From contig CAIUQE010000021.1 of NCBI GenBank assembly GCA_903901225.1, positions 1-37,583 of the forward strand: a stretch of 37,583 nt of DNA. Reading direction: 5' to 3'. Below the pieces are notes generated by a model, which was not told the DNA's origin, did no database searches, and saw only the letters and a list, made by a program, of their open reading frames with translations. A program made the position numbers and the translations under genes. Numbering within the stretch: position 1 is the first letter of the stretch; every line of letters begins with the position of its first letter. This document shows, piece after piece, positions 1-7,662 of this stretch. This DNA comes from Candidatus Omnitrophota bacterium. GTDB taxonomy: Bacteria > Omnitrophota > Gorgyraeia > Zapsychrales > Fredricksoniimonadaceae.

Positions 1-50
1 CTCGGAATAAATTTCAGCAAGTCGGAGATGAGCGTGTTAGAATGCGCCAT
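1..50 (-). CDS. IS4-family transposase, N-terminal fragment (runs off the window)
   Basis: The minus strand from position 50 reads MAHSNTLISDLLKFIP, after which the window ends. This matches the start of IS4-family transposases of the DUF4372 type, which typically begin M-x-H-x-N-T-x-x-S-x-L-L-K-x-x-P-R. A GGAGG ribosome binding site lies about 8 nt upstream on the minus strand (near 58-64). Only 16 complete codons are visible, so the catalytic DDE domain cannot be checked. The C-terminus of a transposase of the same type appears at the other end of the window, also on the minus strand. Confidence 0.7.
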   Translation of the reverse strand, partial: MAHSNTLISDLLKFIP

Positions 51-96
51 AGGGGATCCTCCTCGGGGCCATGGTTGTCTGGACAACGCTATGTTA
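1..96 (-). mobile_element. Right part of an IS4-type insertion sequence, cut by the window edge
   Basis: This stretch holds the 5' end of a transposase gene reading leftward out of the window, its ribosome binding site and the outer end of the IS. Read on the minus strand, the outer end begins TAACATAGCGTTGTCCA (96 to 80). That resembles TAACATTGCCGTCCA at 37440-37454, where a second copy interrupts a methyltransferase gene, so the two look like the imperfect terminal inverted repeats of one IS type. A 6+6 dyad, GTTGTC-TG-GACAAC, lies just inside the end (74-87). The boundary at 96 is inferred from this repeat match; no target duplication can be tested because the other end of this copy lies outside the window. 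Confidence 0.7.
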
Positions 97-151
97 CCAC
101 GATGGATGTGATCCTCTTATTTTTTACCGGACACGTGTGGCCTGAATTCAA

Positions 152-177
152 ATGCCGTCGAGCGGCATATTTTTTTG
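152..177 (+). terminator. Possible intrinsic terminator
   Basis: A 6-bp stem, ATGCCG / CGGCAT, with a 5-nt loop is followed by a run of seven T. It would terminate transcription coming from the IS side before the gene at 230. The stem is short, so termination would be weak. The rest of 97-229 shows no coding potential; a TTGGAC at 175-180 could be a -35 element, but no good -10 is paired with it. Confidence 0.45.
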
Positions 178-229
178 GACATAAATGTATAAAATGTTGA
201 AAATGTGTAATAAGTAGAAGTGAGGGTTT

Positions 230-634
230 ATGAAGGAATATTTTTCCACCATTGAAGCCGCGAAGATCTGCAGCGTGACCCGGTTTTCCGTCATCAACTG
301 GGCCAAGCGGGGTATCCTCAAGGCCACCAAGACGCCTGGTGGCCACCGGCGCATCCACCGGGCGGACCTGGTGGCGTTCATCAAGACCTACAAGATAGGG
401 CTTAACGCGTTCAAGTCCGAAGGGCTTGTGGGCGCGCAGTCTGATTTCCTCCGTTGCTGGGAATTCCACAGGTCATCGAAAAAAAAAGATGTGCATAACT
501 GCAAGCTGTGCGTGGTTTTCCTTTCCGACACGAAAAAATGCTATGCCCTGCGCGAGCATATCGGCCACAAGAAGATATTCTGCAAAACGTCGTGCACCGC
601 GTGTGAATATTATAAAAAAGTTCATTTTGAGTAA
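230..634 (+). CDS. MerR/excisionase-type DNA-binding protein with Cys-rich C-terminal tail
   Basis: This is a 134-residue cytoplasmic protein. Residues 5-52 form a MerR-like/HTH_17 helix-turn-helix with the diagnostic wing TPGGHRRI (35-42), so it should bind DNA. The C-terminal half is a Cys-rich domain with C76-W-E, C91-x2-C94, C104, C118, C122 and C125. This is the CW-type arrangement often seen at the ends of signalling proteins in Deltaproteobacteria and relatives, probably metal- or redox-binding (inference). The start has an AAGTGAGG ribosome binding site. The next gene follows after 16 bp and the PAS protein after that carries a similar Cys-rich tail, so the three probably form one redox-responsive operon. 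The target promoter is unknown. Confidence 0.8.
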   Translation: MKEYFSTIEAAKICSVTRFSVINWAKRGILKATKTPGGHRRIHRADLVAFIKTYKIGLNAFKSEGLVGAQSDFLRCWEFHRSSKKKDVHNCKLCVVFLSDTKKCYALREHIGHKKIFCKTSCTACEYYKKVHFE

Positions 635-650
635 ATGAAAGGATAGGTGT

Positions 651-1211
651 ATGAAAAAAGTTGAAGAACCACATGTAAAAAAAGGCCCATGTTCGGGGCA
701 ACACGGGCGCAGCGCGTGGATGCTGGGAGGTTCCGTGGTTTTTCTGGCGATCATTCTGAGTGTCGCCATGTTCAAGACCAGGGACTCCGCGTGGACGGGG
801 CAGAATGTCGCGTCGGGTGCCGCTCAGCAGGCGGCGTTCAGGCCAAATTGTCCGACGGGATTCCAGCCGGTCGCTTTTAACCAGGGCCAGGGCATGATCC
901 GTTGTCCCCGTTGTAACACGGCTTTCAATGATCCTAATTGCGCGCGCCGGGGGTTCGCGCAATGCCCGCGCTGCCAGAACATGATCTCAATGAGGGGGCA
1001 GGGCGGACGCGGCTTCGCCAATGTCGCGCTCACCCGACCCGGCGTTGCGGTGCCCATTTTCAGGGACGCGGCGATGCTGCATGAATTCCGCGGCGTGTGC
1101 GAGAATTGCCATACGGTCAATCCCGATATCGCCATACCGGCCAACACGACGCAGGTCTTGCACGGGTATCGCGGCGTTTGTTCGAATTGCCATACCATCA
1201 CTGGACTATAA
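651..1211 (+). CDS. Membrane-anchored diheme protein with two magnetochrome-like motifs
   Basis: This 186-residue protein has a short cytoplasmic N-terminus, one membrane anchor (about 22-41) and a soluble region that should face the periplasm. The soluble part has two CPRC pairs (85-88 and 105-108) that look like a small rubredoxin or zinc-ribbon knuckle, then two near-identical repeats, each with a CxxCH heme motif: H144...RGVCENCH (heme at 150-154) and H171...RGVCSNCH (heme at 177-181). Pro/hydrophobic residues followed by H-x-(F/Y)-RG-x-C-x2-CH is the pattern of the magnetochrome domain of MamE, MamP and MamT. Magnetochrome domains are c-type cytochromes of magnetosome proteins but also occur elsewhere. 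No other magnetosome gene is in the window. It is flanked by two regulators with Cys-rich tails, which suggests electron transfer or redox sensing. Confidence 0.7.
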   Translation: MKKVEEPHVKKGPCSGQHGRSAWMLGGSVVFLAIILSVAMFKTRDSAWTGQNVASGAAQQAAFRPNCPTGFQPVAFNQGQGMIRCPRCNTAFNDPNCARRGFAQCPRCQNMISMRGQGGRGFANVALTRPGVAVPIFRDAAMLHEFRGVCENCHTVNPDIAIPANTTQVLHGYRGVCSNCHTITGL

Positions 1212-1242
1212 CGTTTAAGGAAATACTAAGGAGGACGGGGCG

Positions 1243-2172
1243 ATGATAAATTACGGACGCGTCTCACGGATCATCACGGACATGAACGGCATACCGAACC
1301 CTGTTAAGTCCGGCGTATTGAAATCCCGTCCCTCAGGAAAGACGCCCCAGTACACGGGAGACGAAGGGCAGGACAATTTCCTGGAATTCCTGTCAACGAA
1401 AGTCCAGGCGTTCAGTGAATTTGACGACATGGCCTCATTCGCCGTCAGTATCCTGAGGGCGTCGAGTTATCCGTTCTTCATCGTCGACAAAAAAATGAAG
1501 ATCCAGTTCATGAACCCGGCCTGCCTCAATTTTACGGGCCTGAACCTTCATGACGCCATCGGCAAGGTCGAGTGCATGCGCGTTTTCAACAGCAATCTGT
1601 GCGACAAGAAATGCGCGATCAAGCAGGCGATGGCCACGCAGAAGTCCGTCATCGGCAAGCGGGTGAAGGTGAAAGACAAAGCCGGGAAGGAACACACGAT
1701 CATCGTCACGGCCGGGCCTCTCATTGACAAAAAAGGGAGGATCCTGGGCGGGTTTGAAGTCTGGCGCGATGCCATGCCCGACGAGGAAGTCGCGTTAAGG
1801 AACAAGCGTTTGCTCGATACGGTGAAAAACTACTGCTGGGGCATGGAGAAATTCCTTGAAGGTGTTGAGGGCAAATCGTTCCCGAAGGAACTCGAGAATA
1901 AGGAGAACTGGGACCAGTTCGTCGGGGGCATGAAGAAACGCGTGGGCGGCCTGCGCGACTATTGCGACCATTTCATGAAATCCACGTGCTGGGACGTTCT
2001 CAACTGCCCGCCGGAGCGCCAGGTGCAGTGCCCCGCTTTCCCCAACCACGGGGCGCGGTGCTGGGAGGTGGATTATACCTGGTGCGACGGCCAGATGCAG
2101 GGGACGGTGGAGCAGAAGAAGGATAAGTGCCGGAAATGTTTTGTTTATGTCAGGGAAAAAGTTTTGTCATAG
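1243..2172 (+). CDS. PAS-domain sensor protein with CW-type Cys-rich C-terminus
   Basis: This is a 309-residue soluble protein. A PAS domain spans roughly 62-185, including the core stretch FFIVDKKMKIQFMNPACLNF and a C-x3-C pair in NLCDKKCAIKQ; the pattern is close to PAS domains that hold a ligand or redox centre. A helical linker follows, and the last 60 residues hold CWDVLNCPPERQVQCPAF and, further on, RCWEVDYTWC and CRKC, the two-CW type domain also seen in shorter form in the gene at 230. There is no kinase, cyclase or methyl-accepting domain, so it would act by protein-protein contact. The ribosome binding site AAGGAGG sits 8 nt before the ATG. It is likely cotranscribed with the two genes upstream. 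Confidence 0.8.
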   Translation: MINYGRVSRIITDMNGIPNPVKSGVLKSRPSGKTPQYTGDEGQDNFLEFLSTKVQAFSEFDDMASFAVSILRASSYPFFIVDKKMKIQFMNPACLNFTGLNLHDAIGKVECMRVFNSNLCDKKCAIKQAMATQKSVIGKRVKVKDKAGKEHTIIVTAGPLIDKKGRILGGFEVWRDAMPDEEVALRNKRLLDTVKNYCWGMEKFLEGVEGKSFPKELENKENWDQFVGGMKKRVGGLRDYCDHFMKSTCWDVLNCPPERQVQCPAFPNHGARCWEVDYTWCDGQMQGTVEQKKDKCRKCFVYVREKVLS

Positions 2173-2212
2173 GCCATGCGCAAGGTTCATTAAACGAACA
2201 TGTTCAGCGCCT

Positions 2213-2296
2213 ATTTTCGCCGCGCCGAGCGACGGGTACCCTTCCGCCTGGAACGAAGTGAAGCCGGAAGGGTGGCGCGTTAAGGCAGGCGAAAAT
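2213..2296. repeat. 84-nt imperfect palindrome (intergenic hairpin element)
   Basis: Three nested inverted segments pair in order: ATTTTCGCC (2213-2221) with GGCGAAAAT (2288-2296), CGCGCC (2221-2226) with GGCGCG (2274-2279), and ACCCTTCCG (2238-2246) with CGGAAGGGT (2265-2273), leaving an 18-nt apical loop. No T-run follows, so it is not a standard terminator. It is the main content of the 223-nt gap between the PAS gene and the efflux operon and looks like a small mobile or REP-like palindromic element; copies elsewhere in the genome would decide this. Confidence 0.6.
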
Positions 2297-2336
2297 GGTT
2301 TGGGTGCTAAACATGGATTATTAAACTCAAGTGCCA

Positions 2337-2383
2337 TTGACAAATAATTTTTTTCTTGTATTATTGGCATATGCTAATAATAC
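2337..2383 (+). promoter_or_regulatory. Sigma-70-type promoter overlapped by a 26-bp operator palindrome
   Basis: TTGACA (2337-2342) and TATTAT (2359-2364) are separated by 16 nt. A palindrome covers 2358-2383: GTATTATT at the left, GCATATGC in the centre and AATAATAC at the right, with one mismatched pair. It overlaps the -10 and the expected transcription start, a position suited to repression. The first gene downstream encodes an HTH protein of the DUF134 family, so autoregulation of the efflux operon is the simplest reading. Confidence 0.7.
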
Positions 2384-2395
2384 GAAAGGAACTTT

Positions 2396-2704
2396 ATGGC
2401 GCGACTACCTAAAAAACGCAATGTGTGCCTTGAACTTAGATCGGCTTATTTCACGCCGTACGGGGTTGACAGCAAGGACCTTCAGGAAATAGTCCTGGAA
2501 GTTGATGAACTTGAGGCGGTGCGGCTGGCTGACCTTGAAAGCCAGTATCAGGAGGTCGCGGCCAAGCGCATGGGGATATCGCGCCAGACCTTTGGCAATA
2601 TCATCGACCGGGCGCACGCGAAGATCGCCGTGGCCCTTATAAGAGGAAGGGCTCTGCGCATCAATTGCCCGAGGTTTGCCAATAAATTGAAGGGGTCCGC
2701 ATGA
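2396..2704 (+). CDS. DUF134/UPF0251 family HTH regulator
   Basis: This is a 102-residue protein of the DUF134 (UPF0251) family, recognised by its start MARLPKKRNVC, the segment LEVDELEAVRLADLE (about 39-53) and a sigma-region-4-like helix-turn-helix AAKRMGISRQTFGNIIDRAHAKIA (about 55-78). Its usual N-terminal R/K-C pattern is kept. The family is presumed to be DNA binding; no ligand is established. It has an AAAGGAA ribosome binding site, lies directly after the palindromic promoter, and its stop overlaps the start of the TolC-like gene (ATGA). It is therefore the likely local regulator of the export operon. Confidence 0.85.
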   Translation: MARLPKKRNVCLELRSAYFTPYGVDSKDLQEIVLEVDELEAVRLADLESQYQEVAAKRMGISRQTFGNIIDRAHAKIAVALIRGRALRINCPRFANKLKGSA

Positions 2705-4074
2705 GGCATCACATATTATCCATTATCACGGTTGGCCTTATGATGACGTCAGTGTCGTGGGCTGAAGACCAGACGCCGCCGTTGTCACTGGAATTGTTCA
2801 CCCAAAAGGTACTGGCGTATTATCCCGGGTTGAAAGCGGCGCACGGCGATGTGGACGTGGCCCTGGCGCGGCAGATGCAGGCCAAGGCCGGGTTTTGGCC
2901 GACGCTGGACCTTGTCGCCGGTTACAAGGTCACCAATGATCCGGTCGATGTGTTCGGAACCCTGCTTCACCAGGAGCGGTTCACGTCATCGGACTTTGAC
3001 CTCAAGCGCCTGAATACACCCGACCGCCATCAGGACCTTTCCGCCGGGGTGCGCCTTGACCTGCCGCTGTTCGATGCCATGCAGACGATCTACCGGGCGC
3101 GCGCGGCCGGGGAGAACGTGAAGGCCGCGGGATCGGATGAGGCTTTTACCCGGATGGAAGCGCGGCTCATGGCCCAGGATGCGTATTTGAACGCGGTGAC
3201 ATTGCGGGAACTTGCCATGGTTGTGAATGAGGTTTGTAAAAGCGCGGACGCGGACCTTCAGAAAGCCAAAGACCTCAAGGACCGAGGCATGGTCCTGGGG
3301 GCTGATTATTACGCGGCGCGGGTCATGTCCGGCGAGTTGACGCGCGTGAAGAACGACCTTGCCCGCCAGGATAAAGCCATGCGCGCGTTGTTGAACATCA
3401 TGATGGGAGAATCCATGGCGAAGGCATGGGCTTTGCCCGTTTCCTTGCAGGCGGAGGATGTCCCGTCGGAAGATGCGTCAGCGCTGATGACAATGGCCCT
3501 GGCCCGCCGGCCGGATCTTCAGGCGTTGGAGCTGCGTTTGAAGGCGCTGGATATGGATGTGTCGCGCGCGCGGGCTGGCGACTTACCGCGTGTCAGCGTA
3601 TTCGCGGACGCGGCCGGTGATCGTGACAAGGTTTTTTCATCGGGCGGTAAAAATTTTACCGTTGGTTTAAAAGGTGAACTGGCGCTCTTTGACCCGGCGC
3701 GCGCGGGGCGTGTCCGCGAAGCACAGGCGCGGGCACAGCGTCTGGGTTACGAGATCCAGTCGTTGAAGGATGACATCCAGCGTGCCATTACCGGGGAACT
3801 GGCGCGGCAGGAGGCCTGGCGCGACAACCTGGTTGTTTTCAAAAGCATGAGCGAAGATGCCCGGCAGGCGGTTACGTTCATGGTCCCCCTTTATAGTGAA
3901 GGGCGCCGGTCGATCAAGGACCTCATCGAGGCCCGCCGCGCGTACCTTCAGGCTGTCGAGGCTTATGACAAGGCCGTGACGGGCCTGTGGCTGTCCCGGG
4001 GCCGGTTGTTGTTCATGGCCGGGGCACTGGATGAGGATCAGATGAAACAATTAACGCAAGGAGCCGGCCTGTGA
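2701..4074 (+). CDS. TolC-family outer membrane efflux protein
   Basis: This 457-residue protein starts with a signal peptide (about 1-21, cleavage near SWA-ED). The mature chain is dominated by long amphipathic helices in two similar halves, each ending in the TolC/OEP-type pattern: DLPLFDAMQTIYRARAAGENVKAA in the first and ELALFDPARAGRVREAQARAQ in the second. Length and pattern fit the outer membrane channel of tripartite exporters, forming a beta barrel and periplasmic helical tunnel as a trimer. It starts inside the stop of the DUF134 gene and its own stop overlaps the GTG start of the RND gene (GTGA), so the genes are translationally coupled. The substrate cannot be read from the sequence. 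Confidence 0.88.
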   Translation: MRHHILSIITVGLMMTSVSWAEDQTPPLSLELFTQKVLAYYPGLKAAHGDVDVALARQMQAKAGFWPTLDLVAGYKVTNDPVDVFGTLLHQERFTSSDFDLKRLNTPDRHQDLSAGVRLDLPLFDAMQTIYRARAAGENVKAAGSDEAFTRMEARLMAQDAYLNAVTLRELAMVVNEVCKSADADLQKAKDLKDRGMVLGADYYAARVMSGELTRVKNDLARQDKAMRALLNIMMGESMAKAWALPVSLQAEDVPSEDASALMTMALARRPDLQALELRLKALDMDVSRARAGDLPRVSVFADAAGDRDKVFSSGGKNFTVGLKGELALFDPARAGRVREAQARAQRLGYEIQSLKDDIQRAITGELARQEAWRDNLVVFKSMSEDARQAVTFMVPLYSEGRRSIKDLIEARRAYLQAVEAYDKAVTGLWLSRGRLLFMAGALDEDQMKQLTQGAGL

Positions 4075-7000
4075 ATCCAGGATCAGAAGGGTTTATTTCA
4101 CGCGCTGTGGCGATGTTCATCCGTTCGAAGGTGACGCCGCTCGTCATTGGCTTTTCCATCTTTTTAGGCGTTCTGGCTGTCATGAATCTGCCACGGGAGG
4201 AAGAGCCGCAGATCGCGGTCCCGGTGTTTGATATTTTTGTTTCTTATCCCGGCGCGACCGCTGAAGAGGTGGAGCGGCGGATCGTTAATGTCGGCGAGCG
4301 CAAGCTCTGGGAGATCACCGGCGTTGAATATGTTTACTCGATGACGCGCGCGGCAGGCGCGGTGATCACGGTGCGCTTTCGGGTCGGTGAGGATGTCGAG
4401 AAGAGCCTGATCAAGCTTTATACCAAAGTTCATTCCAACCTGGATGTGCTGGCCAAGGGCGGGTCACAGCCCTTGATCAAGATCCGTTCCATCGACGACG
4501 TTCCGGTGATGACCCTGACCTTTCACGGCGCAAAGGCTGATCCGGTGCGCCTGAGGAAGGTTGTGACCGATGTGCAGACGGCCCTGAGTTCCATGCCGGA
4601 TGTGTCGGAAACGATCGTGACCGGAGGGCGCCAGCGGCAGTTCAGCGTTCAGCTCGACGCGCGGAAACTCAATGAACGTATCCTGGACCCGCTCGAGGTC
4701 ACCGGGCTCATCCAGCGGGCGAACGTGAAGGTGGACGGCGGCCATCTGGAAAGCCGGCCGGAGCTGATCTTCGTCGAGTCTGACGGGTTTTTCCGTTCCA
4801 AAGAAGATCTGGAGAACCTTGTGGTCGGCGTCAGCCAGGGTGCCGAGGTATATCTGAAGGATGTCGCCGCGGTCGTGGACGGGCCGGACGAGGCCGAAAC
4901 AGCGGTCAGCTTCACGCCGGGGGCCGCGGACAAGAGCACGATGAGAGGCACGCTTGAAGCGGTTACCCTTTCGATCTCCAAGCGCAAGGGCGCGAACGCA
5001 TCGGGCCTTTGCGCGGCGATCCTCAGGAACGTTGAGGGGTTCAAGGGTGCCGTTATCCCCGCGGACATCGCGTTCACGGTGACGCGCGATTACGGCGCTA
5101 CAGCCGATGAGAAATCCAACGAACTGCTGTTCCACATGGCGCTCGCGGTTTTTGGCGTGGCGCTGCTGATGGCGCTGGCCCTCGGGTTGAGGGAATCCGG
5201 GGTCGTGGCGATCGCCATCCCCATGACCTTGTCGCTCACGCTGGCCGGTTTTTATTTCCTGGGTTTTACCCTGAACCGCATCACCCTGTTCGCGCTCATA
5301 TTTTCCATCGGTATCCTGGTGGATGACCCGATCGTCGGGGTGGAGAACATCGTGCGTCACCTGCGCATGGCGAAGAACAAGGGGCGCGACCTTTTGACCG
5401 TGATCGTGGAAGCGGTCCGGGAAGTCCAGAGCCCTTTGGTCCTCGCGACCCTGACGGTGATCGCGGCGATCCTGCCCATGGCTTTTGTGCGCGGGCTCAT
5501 GGGGCCTTATATGCGCCCGATCCCCATCGGCGCCAGCCTCGCCATGCTCCTTTCGATGATGGTCGCTTTTGTCGCGACGCCCTGGGCGGCTTACAGGATC
5601 CTTGGGCGGGCGCATGAGCAGGGGAAACTCAAAAGTCACGCGGAGGGGGAAAAGGACGATTTTCTAACGAGGGTCTACCGTTCGTACATGCAGCCGCTCA
5701 TTTACAGGCCCCGTGTGCGTGCCGGGTTCATCGTCGCGGTCCTTGTCCTGCTGGGGCTTTCAGTTTTGCTGGTGCCGCTGCAACTGGTGAAGGTCAAGAT
5801 GCTTCCCTTTGACAATAAGAACGAGTTTCAGGTGGTGTTGAATATGCCCGAGGGCACGCCGCTGGAAACAACCAGGGAGGCCATCGCGGCGATCGCGGCT
5901 GAAGTTGGCGTTGAACCGGAGGTCAGGAACATGACCGCCTACATCGGCACGAGCGCGCCGTACAATTTTAACGGCCTTGTCCGTCATTATTTCCTGCGCG
6001 CCGAGCCGTGGCAGGCGGACCTGCAGGTCAATCTCGTCGGGAAGGACGCGCGCAAGCGCCAGAGCCACGATATCGCCAAAGCCCTGCGGCCGCGCCTGCA
6101 CGCCATCGTCGACAAATATCACGGGCACGTGCAGCTGGCCGAGGTGCCGCCGGGGCCGCCGGTCTTGTCCACGCTGGTCGTCGAGGTGTACGGCCCGACG
6201 CTGGAAGGGCAAAGGACGCTCGCGGGGAATGTCGCGGAGCTGTTCCAGGGCAGCTTTGGAGTCACGGATGTGGATAATTTTGTCGGACGGCAGGAAAAGC
6301 TTTACAGCCTGAAGATCGACCGGTCAAAGGCGTCGCTGAACGGGATCGCGGTCGACGCCGTGGCCCGGGCCATTGCCGACGCGCTGGCAGGCGCGCGGGC
6401 CGACCTGGCGCATCTTTCCGGCGAGAACGAACCGGTGGCGATCGTCCTGCGCCTGCCAAAAGATCAGCGGGCCACGCTCGACGCGGTCCTGGACGTTAGC
6501 CTCCTGTCGCGTTTTGGCAATCGTATCCCGCTCAGGGAGCTGGTCACAGTTGAAACAACAGCCCGCGACCTGACGATCTACCACAAGAACCTGCAGCGGG
6601 TCTCTTACGTGATCGCCGATGTGGGCGGGCATTTCGACAGCCCCGCGTACACGATGCTCGAGCTTAACTCTCAACTGGAAAAACTGCCGCTGCCGCAGCC
6701 CCATCCGCAGGCGCAGTCCAAGGCCGACCTGCTCTTCGACGGCCAGCCCGGTTCGGATGAGCGCTGGACCCTGAAATGGGACGGCGAATGGCAGATCACC
6801 TTTGAAGTGTTCCGCGACCTGGGGATCGCTTTCGCGATCGTGCTGATCCTGATCTTCACGCTCGTCGTGGGGTGGTTCCAATCTTTTAAGACGCCTTTCA
6901 TCATCATGCTGCCGATCCCGCTGACGCTGATCGGGATATTGCCGGCGCACTGGATGACGGGGACATTTTTTACCGCGACATCCATGATCGGGATGATCGC

Positions 7001-7289
7001 GGGTGCCGGGATCGTGGTGAGGAATTCGATCATCCTGGTTGATTTTATCGAACTTCGCCTCAAGGACGGGGTGCCGCTGGAGGAAGCGGTCATCGATGCC
7101 GGCGCCAAGCGCTTCCGCCCGATGCTGCTGACCGCGGCCGCGGTGGTCGTCGGCGCGTCGGTCATCCTGTTCGACCCGATTTTCCAGGGGCTGGCGTTGT
7201 CACTGATGGCGGGCGAGATCGCCTCGACGCTGTTGTCGCGCACGGCCGTGCCGGTAATTTATTACATGGCGATGAAACCAAAGAAATGA
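4071..7289 (+). CDS. RND-family efflux pump, inner membrane permease (AcrB-like)
   Basis: At 1072 residues this is a full-length RND exporter. It has an N-terminal transmembrane helix, a large periplasmic loop, TM helices 2-6, a second periplasmic loop and TM helices 8-12. The TM4 proton-relay motif GILVDDPIVGVENIVRHL keeps both Asp residues. In TM10 the segment GAGIVVRNSIILVDF has Arg where AcrB has Lys940; I believe this is common in this RND branch. The start is GTG overlapping the TolC stop. Notably, no membrane-fusion (adaptor) gene sits beside it, although TolC-adaptor-RND is the usual set. The following DUF2892 gene is a frequent companion of such pumps. Substrate unknown. Confidence 0.9.
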   Translation: MNPGSEGFISRAVAMFIRSKVTPLVIGFSIFLGVLAVMNLPREEEPQIAVPVFDIFVSYPGATAEEVERRIVNVGERKLWEITGVEYVYSMTRAAGAVITVRFRVGEDVEKSLIKLYTKVHSNLDVLAKGGSQPLIKIRSIDDVPVMTLTFHGAKADPVRLRKVVTDVQTALSSMPDVSETIVTGGRQRQFSVQLDARKLNERILDPLEVTGLIQRANVKVDGGHLESRPELIFVESDGFFRSKEDLENLVVGVSQGAEVYLKDVAAVVDGPDEAETAVSFTPGAADKSTMRGTLEAVTLSISKRKGANASGLCAAILRNVEGFKGAVIPADIAFTVTRDYGATADEKSNELLFHMALAVFGVALLMALALGLRESGVVAIAIPMTLSLTLAGFYFLGFTLNRITLFALIFSIGILVDDPIVGVENIVRHLRMAKNKGRDLLTVIVEAVREVQSPLVLATLTVIAAILPMAFVRGLMGPYMRPIPIGASLAMLLSMMVAFVATPWAAYRILGRAHEQGKLKSHAEGEKDDFLTRVYRSYMQPLIYRPRVRAGFIVAVLVLLGLSVLLVPLQLVKVKMLPFDNKNEFQVVLNMPEGTPLETTREAIAAIAAEVGVEPEVRNMTAYIGTSAPYNFNGLVRHYFLRAEPWQADLQVNLVGKDARKRQSHDIAKALRPRLHAIVDKYHGHVQLAEVPPGPPVLSTLVVEVYGPTLEGQRTLAGNVAELFQGSFGVTDVDNFVGRQEKLYSLKIDRSKASLNGIAVDAVARAIADALAGARADLAHLSGENEPVAIVLRLPKDQRATLDAVLDVSLLSRFGNRIPLRELVTVETTARDLTIYHKNLQRVSYVIADVGGHFDSPAYTMLELNSQLEKLPLPQPHPQAQSKADLLFDGQPGSDERWTLKWDGEWQITFEVFRDLGIAFAIVLILIFTLVVGWFQSFKTPFIIMLPIPLTLIGILPAHWMTGTFFTATSMIGMIAGAGIVVRNSIILVDFIELRLKDGVPLEEAVIDAGAKRFRPMLLTAAAVVVGASVILFDPIFQGLALSLMAGEIASTLLSRTAVPVIYYMAMKPKK

Positions 7290-7305
7290 AAACAAGGAGG
7301 TTGTT

Positions 7306-7506
7306 ATGATCGAAAGAATACTGAGGGGTGTCGCGGGTGTGTTTGTCCTGGTCAGCCTGTTGCTGGCGCATTACGTAAGCCCGAACTGGCTGTGGTTCAC
7401 CGCGTTCGTCGGGGCGAATCTGTTGCAGTCCGCGTTCACCAACTGGTGCCCGATGGTGTCGATCTTGAAGGCCTGCGGGGTCAAGACGGCGGAGTGTTGC
7501 AAGTAA
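7306..7506 (+). CDS. DUF2892 (YgaP-like transmembrane) protein
   Basis: This is a 66-residue membrane protein with two transmembrane segments (about 6-24 and 27-43). It ends in a Cys-containing tail, NWCPMVSILKACGVKTAECCK, typical of the DUF2892 family that resembles the membrane part of the rhodanese YgaP. The Cys-rich end suggests a link to thiol or sulfur chemistry, but the function is not established. It has an AAGGAGG ribosome binding site and is the last gene of the efflux operon, directly before a strong terminator. Confidence 0.85.
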   Translation: MIERILRGVAGVFVLVSLLLAHYVSPNWLWFTAFVGANLLQSAFTNWCPMVSILKACGVKTAECCK

Positions 7507-7531
7507 GGAATAAGTTGGTTAGCGTTTTCAG

Positions 7532-7561
7532 GCCCTGTCCCTTGTGGACAGGGCTTTTTTT
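7532..7561 (+). terminator. Intrinsic terminator of the efflux operon
   Basis: A perfect 9-bp GC-rich stem, GCCCTGTCC / GGACAGGGC, with loop CTTGT is followed by seven T. It lies 26 nt after the DUF2892 stop codon. Confidence 0.9.
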
Positions 7562-7597
7562 GTCCAGAAAGTGATTTTGTGGCAAAGAGAATGCCCG

Positions 7598-7610
7598 ATA
7601 TGTTATCTTT
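7598..7610 (+). promoter_or_regulatory. 13-nt motif shared with the upstream region of the 14740 pseudogene
   Basis: ATATGTTATCTTT lies 53 nt before the preferred start of the secreted HAD-domain protein. The identical 13-mer occurs at 14683-14695, 45 nt before the start of the related deleted gene. The two genes are paralogs, so this may be a shared promoter (TTATCT as -10) or simply conserved ancestral upstream sequence. No well-spaced -35 is visible for this copy. Confidence 0.4.
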
Positions 7611-7662
7611 AAACATAAAATCAAAAGAAACATATTTGCGATCCGGCCAAAGGAAAGAAACG

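Noticed and set aside
651-1211. Evidence for a magnetosome gene cluster
   Set aside because: Only one magnetochrome-like protein is present; no mam or mad neighbour is visible, so I claim resemblance of the motif only.
4464-5639. 391-codon open frame on the minus strand across the RND gene
   Set aside because: Antisense shadow of the RND gene, with the same Arg/His/Asp-rich composition.
7579-7662. Longer N-terminus of the secreted HAD-domain protein from the GTG at 7579
   Set aside because: The extension has no ribosome binding site, would put a charged tail before the signal peptide, and contains the motif shared with the upstream region of the 14740 gene.
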